A stretch of 64,000 nucleotides of DNA from Pilaira anomala (Eukaryota; Mucoromycota; Mucoromycetes; Mucorales; Mucoraceae). Every line of letters starts with the position of its first letter. Position 1 is the stretch's first letter. A model generated the notes under the pieces. The model was not told the origin of the DNA, made no database searches, and saw only the letters and a program-made list of their open reading frames with translations. Location: assembly GCA_025716855.1 (NCBI GenBank), contig JAIXMQ010000057.1, positions 1-64,000 on the forward strand, in the 5' to 3' direction. A program made the position numbers and the translations under genes. Of this stretch, positions 36,576 to 49,077 are shown piece after piece.

Positions 36576-36826
36576 TATGTACAGTTTTTACAATGTCCGC
36601 ATTAGGAATTTACATGATATGTACATTTTTAATGCCAGCATAGAGGAAGTATTTACAGAGTATTACAGTTTTATGAGCATAGTGTATATTACAGGAGACA
36701 ATGACAGATTCGAGATTATGTACAAGTTTGACAATGACCAGCATTAGAGATATAAGTATTTACCATTGGATATTTGGATATGTACAGGTTTTTGGAGAAG
36801 ATATATACAGGTTTTCAAATGCCAGC

Positions 36827-36828
<2 letters not shown>

Positions 36829-36899
<71 letters not shown>
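36829..36899. repeat. Poly-T tract, ~71 bases
   Basis: Uninterrupted T run directly preceded by TTCAAATGCCAGCAC. Confidence 0.95.
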
Positions 36900-36901
<2 letters not shown>

Positions 36902-37045
36902 TATTTTATTTTTTTTTACATTGATATTACAGATTTAAACAAGAGAATATTTACAAGATTATAGTTATTACAGAGAAATTAAACAAGAAGATATTAAAGA
37001 ATATACATTGTTTTTGAAGAATATATACAATTTTTGAATGCCAGC

Positions 37046-37047
<2 letters not shown>

Positions 37048-37095
<48 letters not shown>
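37048..37095. repeat. Poly-T tract, ~48 bases
   Basis: Uninterrupted T run directly preceded by TTTGAATGCCAGCAC, the same lead-in as the previous tract. Confidence 0.95.
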
Positions 37096-37096
<1 letters not shown>

Positions 37097-39490
37097 GCTG
37101 ACTATACTTTAGAACCACCGCAAAGGCACCAACACTTCAGAGAATGACCGAGAAAAAAATAAACCTAAATCCTGTAAGCCCCTTACCAAGACTATACAAG
37201 ATGACAATAACAAACACCACAGGAAAAGATCAAGGAATACAGAACCAATTCATACGATGAAGAACTCAAGCCTAACAAAGATCACACCGGCTGCCACCAC
37301 CACCATTCCGCTCCACCACAGACAAAAGGACCACCATATCTATACAAAAGGCATCGGTACCTCCGCAACACCATTTATAGAACAGATAATCGCCTAGGTA
37401 TCAACATGCTACTACAATACTACAAGCTTCCATGTTAAACACATTGAGAAGTACGCGGTTCACCCAAGACGTAAATAAGCAATTCCTAGTGTTGTACACC
37501 ACTCAGAGAAATACAAATCAAAGAGAGTCAACCGGTTTCACTAGCATACCCCGTCGTAACCATCACCACGTACGCAACTGGGTGGCCTCTTTGTGTATAA
37601 GAGATGAGCCGTCATCTTTCCGTCTACACCAGTAAGAACCAGACCAGTACCAAACTTCAAATTGCGGTCTACTCGCCAGATACATCTACAACTTCCTTCC
37701 GTCGCCATAAAAGTAGGTTTCGCTTGAGTACGGTTTAGAGAAGAAGGAAAAAAAAAAGGAAAAAAAAAAGAAAACAAGTAAAAAAATTTTTATGTCAAAA
37801 GTAAACAATGACAGGTTTTCGTATTATTTCAAGTTCTGGTTGGATAGCCACTGTATTTTAGTTTGTATTATTAGTACCATAACGCCAATACACTGTGTGA
37901 AAAAGAAACTTGGCATAAATTTTCCCATTATGGATATACTCGATTCTTATTGGTATCATATATTTTTTCACACGCCACATAAGAAAAAGTTTAGTTTCTT
38001 TTTCTTCTCTGTTGAAGCCGCAACAGCAACTCCAAATATTATGTTCGGTATTACTATTTGATTCTCCTCATCGCTTTTTTTTCCAATGTCTATTTACATT
38101 TTAGCATAAATATTTATAATAGTTTACTACTTTTTTTTTTGTGCTAACAAAGTTGTTACTTTGAAAACGTACAAATAAAAAAAGAAAAAGATCTTTTTAT
38201 ATAAAAATAAATGTTTATTACTACACACAATATAATTTTCTAACTAGCATCTTTTTTTTAAAAAACGAAAATGAAATGTAAAGCAAAATAAGTTAGATTT
38301 TTTTATGTAATAATTTCTGAGAGCAGTTACTTTATTTTTTGTTTTTCTGCGTCATTTATAAGCATTTATGTCAACAATATATTTTTTTCTTTTTTTTTAA
38401 GATGATGAGGTCGGTTTGCCTTTTTTTACACCCAACTACATTTTTCAGTCAATGAAGATCTCTTTAACATAGGTAGAAGAAACAAATTCAGACAACACGC
38501 TAAAAAGCATCAAGAAAAAAAAATGTAGATTTTGAATGGGTATAGTTTAAGCCTTTTTAAGGAAATGATAATTTAATTTTCTGATACACACAGTTTCGAA
38601 TACAATGTCAACTGCTGTCAAATATATATATATATTATCTATACTTGACATATTGATATATTTTTCCACGATTTGTACCTATCATTGTTATAAAACTAAA
38701 AATATCATTCACTGTATTTTAAAAATGACGTTCACTATAAATTTTAAAATACATTCACTAGATTTTTAAAAATATCATTTACTAGAAACATTAAAGATTG
38801 AAACTTTTTTTTAGACTTTAATTAAGTGAAATCTAAAACAAAAATAGTCAATTGCTTGGGTTGAACAGCCTTTTATACCAAGAGAATACCAGCTAAGAGT
38901 CTATTTATGGGCTGCTTGTAATATTTAGAAGCTGTTATGAACGAGCACATTGTATTCTCATATAATTATCATATGTTCTCAACTTCCTTCTATTTTCTAT
39001 ACAACAAGCTTATCTACTCTGATTACTTAATTAGCTCTTTTAAATAAATCACATCATCGTATTTATTGACATAAATCTCCTCTTATATTGATTATCAGGT
39101 ACAGAAGTCGGTTACATTAACTTGGTTAATCTTCAGGAACTAGTTTATTTATAACAAGCAAAGTGGGCAACCGAATGTTGAAACCTAGGTCAAGTTTCAC
39201 TATTCATGCAACGCCTCTTCAATTACTATTAAATTATATACACTAATATGTTTTTTGTATCTTTTAATAAAGTTTAGTTAATTTTTGAAGTATGATTATT
39301 TAACCTTTGTTATATATTTTTATTGCATTTTATTTTCGTTTGTTCTATCTCATTAATAGCTCGAACACCTCAGACGCAGTAATTGATTGTTTATGTTTCC
39401 TGTAATCTCTTGCGAGAAACAAATAAAATATGTACCATACATCTTACCACACTATATTTATATCACTGTTAAATTTTGGCTCATATTTTG

Positions 39491-42400
39491 ACGGATGAGT
39501 GTTGATGATTCCTTAGCAATTCTCTGTTCAATTTACTGTCTAATATATAGCCTTGCTAGCAATAACTACCAAAAAAAAGGTTTAATGCTTTCCAATAAAA
39601 GATGTCAACGCCGTTAGTTTTAGAGTAGTTTGATGTAATAATTTTGAGTTATACAACGTATGTCTCATATTTTGTTGGTAGATACTGTGAGGGTCATACT
39701 TTCTTTGTTGATGAGAAAACCAAGACGTTGAATTGTAGTTGAAGGAGTTACTTGGGATTTCTTTTGGTTGACCAAGAAGTCTAGTTAAACCTGATAGTTT
39801 TTGTTCGATTTTATTGTAATGGATCTTGTAAATATTACAGTAAACAATGTCGAATGAAAACCTGAATAATAGTGTTGATAATCTGTATGAATACTTTCCG
39901 TTACTTCTGCTTCGATATAATTAATATGTTGCGTTTGAGAAAGTTGAGGGAAGCGATGATGTTGATTTTGTATTTCGCCTATTGTTGAAATAAAAGGCAA
40001 TATTTTAGAAAGTGAAGTACCAAAAGCAAAAGAAAAGATGATCAGACCTTATAATTATTAAAGATATCCTTTTATTATCATTTTTTTTCTTTGAATAATT
40101 AAACAATAAAGACAAGATTGGTAACACGAAAATAGCTTCCTTTAAAACACAGGATAATGAAAGTTTTGATGGTAGTTATTTATTTGACCTGAACCAATTA
40201 TCAAACATTCAGTCAACAAAGAGCCCAACTTATCGAATAGTAACTAACACTAACTGTAGAAGACATTCAACTCATTTCCTTTATACTAAGGGATATGTAT
40301 GAAAAGAAAAAAAAAAGGTGGCAAATAATATATACACGATGTCCTTTATTTTCTGTCTTTGTCTATATGTATATATATATAAATATATAAAGAGGGTAAT
40401 CCTACAAAGATATCTTGTTGGTAATACGTTTACATAAGACCACAAATCAAAAGTAATGTTGTAGTTGTGTTTACACACTCGTTAATTGAAAGATATCCTC
40501 TTTTTATACATAATATAGAGTAATAATATTTCCGCTGTTGCTCTTTACCTACTGTTAAATTCACCCATGGAGCTCAATTAAACTTTCAATCTAACCAAAG
40601 ACTGTAATACAATATTAGTTTGAAAATAATAAAGCCTTTACGTTTATGTTAAGGTGAGATAATAATAAATTCTGTTTCTACGGCGCTTCAGTCTCTGTGG
40701 TTTTTTTTTGTGACACACTTTTTTTTTTATCATAATTTTTTTTTTGGAAACGTCATCATCAAAATTACGAATAAAAAAAAAATATACAAAATAACCCTGT
40801 TGTTCCTCTTTTTATACCCATCTTTATCTTTTCTTTTGCAAAGTATGGTGTTCTATTGTTTGATTGTGATGCGAATGTAGCGGTTTTCTTACCGTGGAAC
40901 ATTTACAATGTTTTGACATGCCGCAATCAGCACTTCTCGAAGTGTAATGCATTAGTTCTCTACTTGCAGATTAGTATAGATCTCGACATTTCTTTATTCT
41001 TCATCTGTAATTAACTTACCATGGGATAGTTCCTGGTCCTAGAAGTTTACTTCTGGGAGGTAAAGTGTATTGCTGCATAAAGATTTAAAGATTTGAATAC
41101 CAGTTGCTTCTGGGTTTCTTTTGTCGGGTATCTTGTTCTATTTGTGATACAGTTAATATGGTGCCATAGTATCGATTTTCTGCTGTCATCACCGGGTGTT
41201 TGTTTATTAGTGTTACCGGTTATTGTTATGGCTGGTGGTGTTGCTATGACAGGTGCTGCTATGACAGGTGTTGCTATGATAGGTATTGCTCTGACTAATA
41301 CTGGTGCTGCTTTAGTTGTTGTTGTTATGATGGTAAGTTATTTTATTTTATTTTATATATATTATGTTTCCAAACAGTTTCTAACAGTTTCTAACACTCA
41401 TTTTAAAAATATCGCTATTTGTAATCTGCTGGAACTTGAAATCAAAAGGACAAAACGGTTGTTGTTATGATGGTAAGTTATTTTTTTTTTTATATATTAT
41501 GTTTCCAAGCAGTTTCTAACAGTTTCAGCAATGCAATGCAACGGGTTTGTAAAAGCAATGATCAAGTTTTGTGAGTTCTATTTTCTGGCGAGTATGCTCT
41601 ATCTTGATGGGTCCTGTCTCCTTCTCTTCCGTCCTCGTTTACGAGCGGTTCGTGCAGTTCAATCCTGGGTGTAATGGCACGTAAAACCATACGGATATCG
41701 TAGGGAGAGTTGGATTGATGGTTCTCATCTCGGTAGATGTCATCTCAAAGGAAAGTATTATGATCAAAGGTTGATTGTTGCCACAACACCGCAGCAGTTA
41801 GTGATTCTATTTTTTGGCGAGTATGTTCTATCTTGGTAAGTCCTGTCTCCTTCTCTTCCGTCCTCGTTTACGAGCGGTTCGTGCAGTTTAATCCTGGGTG
41901 TAATGGCACGTAAAACCATACGAATATCGAAGGGAGAGTTGGATTGATGGTTCTTATCTTGGTAGTCATCTCTAAGAAAAATATTATCATTGACTGTTGT
42001 GTTGTTGTACTTATCCGTTGCATTCTTATTTTTGAGACTTCAGCTAGTGGACCTCCTCGTGGTTTGTCTTGGGAAACTTTGAATTCAGAAACTTTTTCTT
42101 TCCGGATTGTAAAGGCTAAAGCACTAGTAACTTTTTTTAAATAATTATTGTAATAAAAAAAAAAAGGGTAATAAACAAAAAGTTCAGATTAAACTTAATT
42201 TCCTTTGACATGTTATGATAGTTATACATAAATAAAACCATTCTTTTTTTGTTGAAGTGTTTTGTCTTTATGTACCACCCAAAAAGTTTCTCTCAAGATT
42301 GCTCCCAACAAGATTTCACTATTTTTTTACAGCTAAACTTTTTTTTTACATTGTATTATTTATCTTAACTACACAGTGGGTGTTTTTTTTTTTTTTTTTA

Positions 42401-42632
42401 CTTTTATTATATATCTTTAATTCATTGCAAAAACCAATTAAGAAAAATATTTGTTTTATTTACAATTAAACTTGAACTGATACAGCTGATAAAGTATAAG
42501 TACAACATTAGCTCTATGAAGCCTTTGTTTAATGTACAATGCTCAAAAGGCACCACATAAACTCATCTACACCACAGTCAGGAACTCCAAAAGCCAAAAG
42601 CCTGCGTCGCAAATTGCTTTTTTTTTTTTTTT
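39491..42632. repeat. Right arm of ~3.1 kb inverted repeat
   Basis: Reverse-complement partner of 31617-34718. The DIRS RT remnant therefore lies here on the minus strand (about 39500-40000) and is cut at the inner edge (39491). The outer edge is a T-run near 42620-42632. Substitutions between arms are spread evenly, so the two copies have diverged since formation rather than being homogenised or an assembly artefact. Confidence 0.9.
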
Positions 42633-43442
42633 GTGGTGCCGATTGTAGTGTCCCCAAAAATTCACCTTTTATTAATACAAAATAAATGATGAGAAAATGT
42701 TTGCTAACGTTTTTTTATGGGACATATTGCTAAAGAAGTAAATGCATCCATAATAAGAAAACAAGAGGTTTGGAATGCTTTCCGAGCTTTGTTACACTCA
42801 AACATGATCGAAGTGTATGCACACTGAAAACAAGCACAAAGCCGGAACGATATAAGTACAACACTCACAAACTTGACAAAATTCTTGTAGGTGTGCACTA
42901 TCTATAAATACATCATTTTTCTCACACAAGTTAAAACATAAATTGTGAGATCTTATGTTTCTCATACATTCAATTTGAACGCAAAGAGTAACAAACAAAC
43001 AATATAAATTGCTCAAAACGTGATTGTTTTTGGGGATGTAACGTAGTAACTTAAATAAGGGTCACATTTTATCATTTGTTTGACATAAAGTTAAAAAAAA
43101 AAAAATTGTCGCGTTTTATGTTTGTTTTAAAGGGTCAACAGGAATTAAAAGATTATTGTAAAAAAAAAAGGTAATTATTTTTATTGTTTAAAAAAAACCC
43201 ATCCTGCAACCGGGATAGCTGTCGGTTTCGATCATGTTGAATGTCGAGTATAGAAATATATAAAAAGAGAAAGAACAATATATAATAAAAAAAAATGGAA
43301 ATTATATCTAACAATTAAGAGATTTTTTGAGAAGTTGGGGGGAAATATGAAAAAAAAGAAGAAGAAAAAGAGGATATGAAATGCAGTTTGTTGAAAACGT
43401 TAACTCAAAAAATTATAACGGAAAAAGGGTAGTGGAGGGAAT
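42633..43442. other. Intergenic, possible small transposon relic
   Basis: Contains short inverted termini with TCCCCAAAAA at about 42650 and TTTTTGGGGA at about 43028, with minus-strand open frames of 64 and 72 residues between them that I cannot assign. Confidence 0.4.
42645..43048. mobile_element. Candidate ~400-base element with TCCCCAAAAA ends
   Basis: Left end TAGTGTCCCCAAAAATTCAC and right end complement TTACATCCCCAAAAACAATC resemble each other. Such ends are common in Tc1/mariner-type elements, but I do not see a transposase or an unambiguous TA duplication. Confidence 0.35.
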
Positions 43443-44852
43443 TTAGAACTTGAGTTCCTTGGGTTGTTCCCAAGAGAATTCATCACGACCGAAATGACCG
43501 TAAGCAGCGGTCTTTTGGTAGATGGGCTTGAAAAGATCGAGTTCCTTGACAATGACACCAGGACGGAGATCAAAGTTTTGACGGATGATCTTGACGAGGT
43601 CAGTATCAGACTTGGAACCAGTACCGTAAGTATCAACAAAGATAGAAAGAGGCTCAGCGACACCAATAGCATAAGAAAGTTGAACAAGAGCACGACGAGC
43701 GAGCTTGGCGTTAACCAAAGACTTGGCGATCCAACGAGCGGTATAAGCAGCAGAACGATCAACCTTGGACCAATCCTTACCGGAGAAAGCTCCACCACCG
43801 TGAGCACCCCAACCACTGTTATAATAAAAAAAATAAAATAGATTAGAGAACCGAAATTAAAAATAAGTACATAAGGGAAATTGAGAGGGGATATTAAAAA
43901 ATTAAAAAAAAAAAAAAAATTTTTTTTCCAGTTCCACTATAAAACCCTCCCAAATCCCGCTGAGAAAAAAAAATAGAAGAAAAAAGAACTTACCCATAGG
44001 TATCAACAATAATCTTACGACCAGTTAAACCAGCATCACCTTGAGGACCACCAATGATGAACTTACCAGAGGGTTGTAAATGGTAGATGGTATCCTTGAG
44101 AAGATTAGCAGGGATAACGGGCTTAATGATGTGTTCCATAAGAGCCTTACGGAGATCTTCAGTCTCGATTTCAGCAGCGTGTTGAACGGAGACAACAACG
44201 GTATCTACACGAAGAGGGACCATAGCACCATTTTCGTTCTTGTATTCAATAGTGACTTGAGTCTTGGAATCGGGACGCAACCAAGAGAGGGTACCGTCAC
44301 GACGACAATCAGCCATACGCTTGTTAAGCTTGTGAGAGAGGACAGCAGTCAAGGGCATCATTTCGGGAGTTTCATCAGTGGCATAACCAAACATGATACC
44401 TTGATCACCAGCACCAATATCTTCAATGTTGAAAGACTTTTGAACAAGACCTTGAGAGATATCAGGAGATTGTTGTTCAATAGCAACTAAAACGTTACAG
44501 GTCTTGTAATCGAAACCCTTTTCGGAATCATCATAACCAATTTGCTTGATGGTGTTACGAATAATCTTTTGGTAATCGAGGTTGGCCTTGGTGGTAATTT
44601 CACCGAAAACCATGATCATACCAGTCTTGGCAGCAGTTTCACAAGCAACCTTGGACATGGGATCTTGAGCCAAACAAGCATCCAAAATAGCATCAGAGAC
44701 TTGATCACAGATCTTATCTATAATGTAAATGTAAATATAAGTAAATGTGTACCTTTTTTTTTTTAATTATTATTATTATTATTATTCATTTAATTCTTAC
44801 CAGGGTGACCTTCACCGACGGATTCAGAAGTGAAAAGGAAAGTCTCGCTCAT
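43443..44852 (-). CDS. S-adenosylmethionine synthetase
   Basis: Exons 44852-44801, 44717-43994 and 43815-43443 give 382 residues, the same length as the yeast enzymes. It makes SAM from methionine and ATP as a cytosolic oligomer. Motifs: [20 protein letters not shown] at the N-terminus (the first intron splits GHP|DK), the conserved hexapeptide region [15 protein letters not shown], and the P-loop-like GGGAFSGKD, with catalytic His, Lys and Asp residues of the family in these blocks. C-rich third positions compared with neighbours suggest high expression. Two CCAAT boxes upstream (45011-45015 and 45042-45046) may drive it. Confidence 0.97.
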
Positions 44853-46073
44853 TTTTAATAAATTTGTTATTCTAACGAAAAGGGTATGAAAAAGAAAAAA
44901 AAAATTAGAAAAAAGGTGCAAATGAATTGATTTCTATTTATTTACAATTTTTTTCAGCAAAAAAAAAAAAAAAAAAAAAAAAAATATCAATTGAAGCCAC
45001 CGAACATAAACCAATAAAATCAGATAAAAATGGCGAATTGAACCAATGAAAAGACAAAAAATATTCAATCGCGACATTCTCAATCATTGATCTTCTCTTC
45101 TTATTTGTTATTTACATTAGAAAACTTATTGTTATTTTTTCTCGAAAAAAAAAAAAAAAAAAGGTACGCTACTGCATTAAAGAAAACTAACTTTACAAAG
45201 AGATCATCTTTTTCCTTCCTCTTGTCTTATCTTTCTGTCAAATAAAAACCGAACAAATTTTTATATTTATAATCTCATCTTTTTTTTTTTTTTTTTCATA
45301 CCCCCCAGTCCTTTCATACCCCCCCCCTTTTTTTTTTTTAAACACAAGAAGTTTTTAGTTTGTCTTTTCACCATCATACAAAAAAAAAGTTTTGGCCTAT
45401 GAAAATTAAACACAATTTTTTTGTATACTTTCAACAATTTTTCCCAGGAGGACAATATATTACGCCTTTTATGATCTTGATTACACACGGGCCGTCTTAT
45501 TAACTTTCGATATCAAGTACAAGATCATCTCTCTGTGTTTCAAAAAAAAAAACGATAATTTTTTTTTTTTTTTTTTTTTACTTTTTGTACCTGAAAATCA
45601 TTTTCGTTGCTACAGCAACAAATGTGTATATAAGAAAAAAAGAGGGGGAGGAACATGACAACGCATCTTTTGCCCTCAGTTTGTACATGTGCATTCTTAT
45701 TAGGTTCTTTTACATGATGCATTCCTTTCTAAAACACTCTTTCTTTATTTCTCGCACAAGTGTCTTTTTTTGCTCTATGTTACGATCAAACCCTTTTACG
45801 TAAGCTTAAACTGGGCATGTTGTATTCTCTTTCTCTTTTTCTCAATAAAATAAAAATTTGACAGATGATAACATTTGAAAACGCCCCCTCTTTTTTTTTT
45901 TATTATTCCTTTTTGTTTCATGCGTTTCTATTTTATCTAATTTTACTATTATTTTTATTTTTTTACAACTATTTTTTTTTATTTTTTGCTGGTAAAAAGC
46001 GAGTACCTTTTTGTTTACGTAATGGGATGAACCGATTATTCAATGTCTCGTTACAATTTTTCCTTTAAAGTTT
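44853..46073. other. Intergenic 1.2 kb, SAM synthetase promoter side
   Basis: AT-rich with long A runs (44958-44984) and C runs (45301-45306, 45321-45329, each preceded by TTCATA). Short open frames here are low-complexity. No gene seen besides the promoter elements. Confidence 0.55.
45011..45046 (-). promoter_or_regulatory. Two CCAAT boxes upstream of SAM synthetase
   Basis: CCAAT at 45011-45015 and 45042-45046 on the plus strand (ATTGG on the gene strand), about 160-195 bases upstream of the ATG. Fungal HAP/CBC complexes bind CCAAT; use at this promoter is an inference. Confidence 0.4.
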
Positions 46074-46300
46074 TTAAGAAGAAATTACTCCCAAGTAGTC
46101 TTCTTTGATGGTACCAATAGCAAACTGTAATAATTTTTGTTTATTTTTTTTTTGAGCATTTTTTTTAAAAAAAAATTATTTATAATTTCACTTACGATTT
46201 CTGTAGCGTCAACACGAGTACCTACCAATTTTAAGCGAACTTGAACGTCTTTTTGTATCACCTAATAATATTATGTCAAATTAAGAATATCCTGCAAAAA

Positions 46301-46331
<31 letters not shown>

Positions 46332-46985
46332 CTTTACCTGATCCTCAGATGAATAACATGGTGGGTTACCATTTGCATCAAATCTCATATCTGTAGGGAT
46401 AAGCTAAACGAAAAAAAAAGGGTTTTTTTTTCTTTCTCATTCAGTTTTCTCTCTTTCTCGTCAATATATCTCTCCAACTTACATGGTTTGAAACGAATAC
46501 TTGCAATGGTCCAACATCAGCAAAGAAACCCATCTATAATAGAAAAGATTCTAAATCAACCATTGAAAATTACAAAAAAAAAATTCCTTTTTTTTTTTTT
46601 TTGTTCTTTACCTTGTTTACAGTAGTAACAATAGCATCTAATACTTCACCCTTGAAAGGCTTAAAGACAATAGCTTGATAGTTCACCTTGAATTCAGCTA
46701 AACCTGAACCAGGTAAGATCTTACCTTTACCAAAAGCATTTAAAGATAATACAGTAATGACATATCCGTATCTTCCTGTACAAGTTCCTTCGACGTCCGC
46801 ATACAATTTATCCTTTAATTGTGCTTGCATATTTGGCCCAAAGTAAGAAGGATGTAAGGATATAGTGTGTGTTAATTCTTTCTACAATTTTTTTTTTTTT
46901 TTAATATATTGGGATACAAAGTTAAAGAAAAAAAGTGTGTGTCTTTTTTTTTTTATTTATTTTTTTTTTTTACCAAGAAAAACAT
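46074..46985 (-). CDS. RPB7: RNA polymerase II subunit RPB7
   Basis: Six exons: 46985-46974 (only 12 bases, MFFL), 46881-46612, 46533-46483, 46403-46338, 46261-46196 and 46124-46074. They sum to exactly 171 residues, the yeast RPB7 length. The start [20 protein letters not shown] is the family's signature opening. The N-terminal RNP-like half contains [40 protein letters not shown] and a [20 protein letters not shown] block; the C-terminal OB fold continues with [15 protein letters not shown] and ends [15 protein letters not shown]. With RPB4 it forms the Pol II stalk. Very short introns and exons are the only oddity. Confidence 0.96.
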
Positions 46986-47240
46986 TTATATCAAGATCCA
47001 AAAGTAAAATAAGTATGTATTGATTTCAAAAATTAGGTTGAGGTGAGATCAGAGTTTTTTTTTTTTTTAAAAAAAAAAAAAGTTTCTCGTTTGGATGTTC
47101 GTTAAAGGTAAATCGAAGAAAAGGATTGTTGTAGTTGTTATGTTTTTCTAAACGCGTTTCTAACAAAAGTTGTACTTGTTACTTCTTTTTTTTTTTTGAA
47201 AGCAAAATAATAATTAAAAAAGAATACTTGTTAAAATTGC

Positions 47241-47274
<34 letters not shown>

Positions 47275-47361
47275 GCAATACAGAAGAGAATACGTCACTT
47301 GGTAGACGATTTGTGTTAGTTTATTAAATAACCGCTATTCCCATGATTGGTTTAAACGCAC

Positions 47362-47395
<34 letters not shown>

Positions 47396-47443
47396 ATTGT
47401 TTTCTTTATTCCTTGTTTTATATATAAAAAGAAAAAAAAAGAC
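46986..47443. other. Divergent promoter region RPB7 / MARCH
   Basis: Shared upstream region of two divergent genes, with A/T homopolymers (47245-47269, 47362-47393). No gene seen. Confidence 0.5.
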
Positions 47444-48829
47444 ATGTCTCATTTTATGTTTCCAAGAACTGGAATGACTATGGACCGAGAAATAATGAAT
47501 TCTGTTGTACTTGATAACGATATTTTAGATACAAACGATTTACTGTCTAATTCAACTAGCAGTAGTAGTAATGCCTCTACAGTCGATTCCTCTGACTCTT
47601 CCACCATATTAGCTCCAAGACAACCTCGTGTAGTCGTATCTGAAGAACCAAGGTGTTGGATTTGCTTTGGTGACAATTCAGATTCTCAAGGAAAATGGGT
47701 CAAACCTTGTAAATGTACACTTGAAGTTCATCAATCTTGTTTATTAGACTGGATTGCCGAAAACCAAAAAGCCTCACCTACAAAAAAGGTATATATATAA
47801 ACTTGATAAATACAAGTTATAAATACGAGTTATAAATACTGATATATATATAATTAGGTTCGGTGCCCACAATGTGCTTTACCTTATTACCTTGCACAAA
47901 ATGATAATCTTACACTTGCATTATTAACCGTTGTAGATTCATTAGCACGAACGACTGCGCCTTATATTACAGTATTAGGACTTGGATGTTCATTATTAAT
48001 TACGTGTACAACCTATGGAGCATTTTCAGTCATAGCCTTACTAGGACCTCGTGATGGAGAACGATTGATTGGGAACCCAAATTATTGGACATATAAAACC
48101 TGGATTGGATTACCACTTATACCCGTCTTATTAGTATCCACCAAGACTCGATGGGGAGATGCAATTTTACCTGTAGCGGCTGTCACTCTCTTAAGGGCAA
48201 CAGGACATACACCACATCAAATTCGATTTAGTTGGCCCATGTCTCCTGCATTCACAATTGGTATCATGCCTTGGGTTCGATTGTTTTATAAAAATGCTTA
48301 TCGATTAGCACAACGGTATATTACACGGAATTTATCTTTACAACAACAACAACAAAAGGATCCAATTGTTTTATCTAATACCAGAAGAAATAATCGATCG
48401 AATACGACAGAATCAAGTAATAATAATAATAATAGTAGTAGTAGTAGTAGTAATATATCAGAAAGAGAACGTAGCTTGGAATTTGATATGATTAATGGTA
48501 GAGATACAGGAAGTGTGGGTGTTTCATTAATTAGTGCATTATTATGGCCTGCTATTAGTAGTGGCATGGGAGGGTAAAAATATATGTAAATTTGATGGTT
48601 ATTTTTATATTTATGATTTTTTTTTATATGTAGGTTTTTAAATAGATTTAGTTGGGTGAGAGAAAACTTTCCAGATCCATTTCAAAGAAATGTGTTGGGT
48701 GGATGCTTATTTGTGGTAGCAAAAGATCTTGGTAACTTGTTATATAAATATGAACGTATTCGACAACATCGATCACGTCGTATTAAAAACTATGATGAGG
48801 TGATAAAATCAACTTCAACACGAACTTGA
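47444..48829 (+). CDS. MARCH-type (RING-CH) membrane E3 ligase
   Basis: Exons 47444-47788, 47858-48573 and 48634-48829 give about 418 residues. The C4HC3 RING-CH finger runs from CWICFGDNSDSQGKWVKPCK through HQSCLLDWI and is completed across the first intron by VRCPQC, as in MARCH proteins. Several membrane segments follow (about 145-280), with YITVLGLGCSLLITCTTYGA the clearest. A Gln/Asn/Ser-rich loop precedes the last hydrophobic segment and a basic tail. The layout, with an N-terminal RING-CH and multiple membrane segments, is that of MARCH5-like E3 ligases of mitochondria or ER. Substrates unknown. Confidence 0.88.
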
Positions 48830-49077
48830 AAATATAATCGGAGTTTTAAAAAATGAAATAAAAAAAAAAATTTTTTTTTTTTGGTTTAAATTTTTATGTA
48901 ACTTGTCTTTAACAGGACCTCTCACTGTGAAAGTTATGGGTTGAGATGGTCTACAATATTGACATAGAATAAAGCAAGAATTCGATACTCTGACTATACA
49001 AAAAGAAACGAATAGTCTGTCATTTTATTCTCTTGTACACCTATTTTTTACTTTTTTTTTTTATTATTATTATTTTT
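48830..49077. other. Convergent spacer MARCH / RPN13
   Basis: 3' flanks of two convergent genes; AT-rich, no gene seen. Confidence 0.6.

Larger units (their letters stand above)
34719..39490. other. Central 4.8 kb between inverted arms
   Basis: Contains the rest of the DIRS remnant, two less AT-rich segments (about 35450-36250 and 37130-37740), a probable LINE fragment, three very long T tracts with a recurrent ATGCCAGCA motif, and then AT-rich sequence (37790-39490). There is no intact gene that I recognise. Confidence 0.5.

Noticed and set aside
36308..36643. Open frame of 111 residues ending in poly-Phe.
   Set aside because: Half of it is the T tract; only the first part may be a LINE trace, noted separately.
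41093..41470. Long open frame with MAGGVAMTGAAMTGVAMIG-type repeats in the right arm, and its twin in the left arm (32856-33128 minus).
   Set aside because: It lies opposite to the RT direction and is produced by short repeated sequence; the complementary strand also has a more protein-like frame. Not called as a gene.
43464..44490. Plus-strand open frames within SAM synthetase.
   Set aside because: Shadows of the minus-strand gene.
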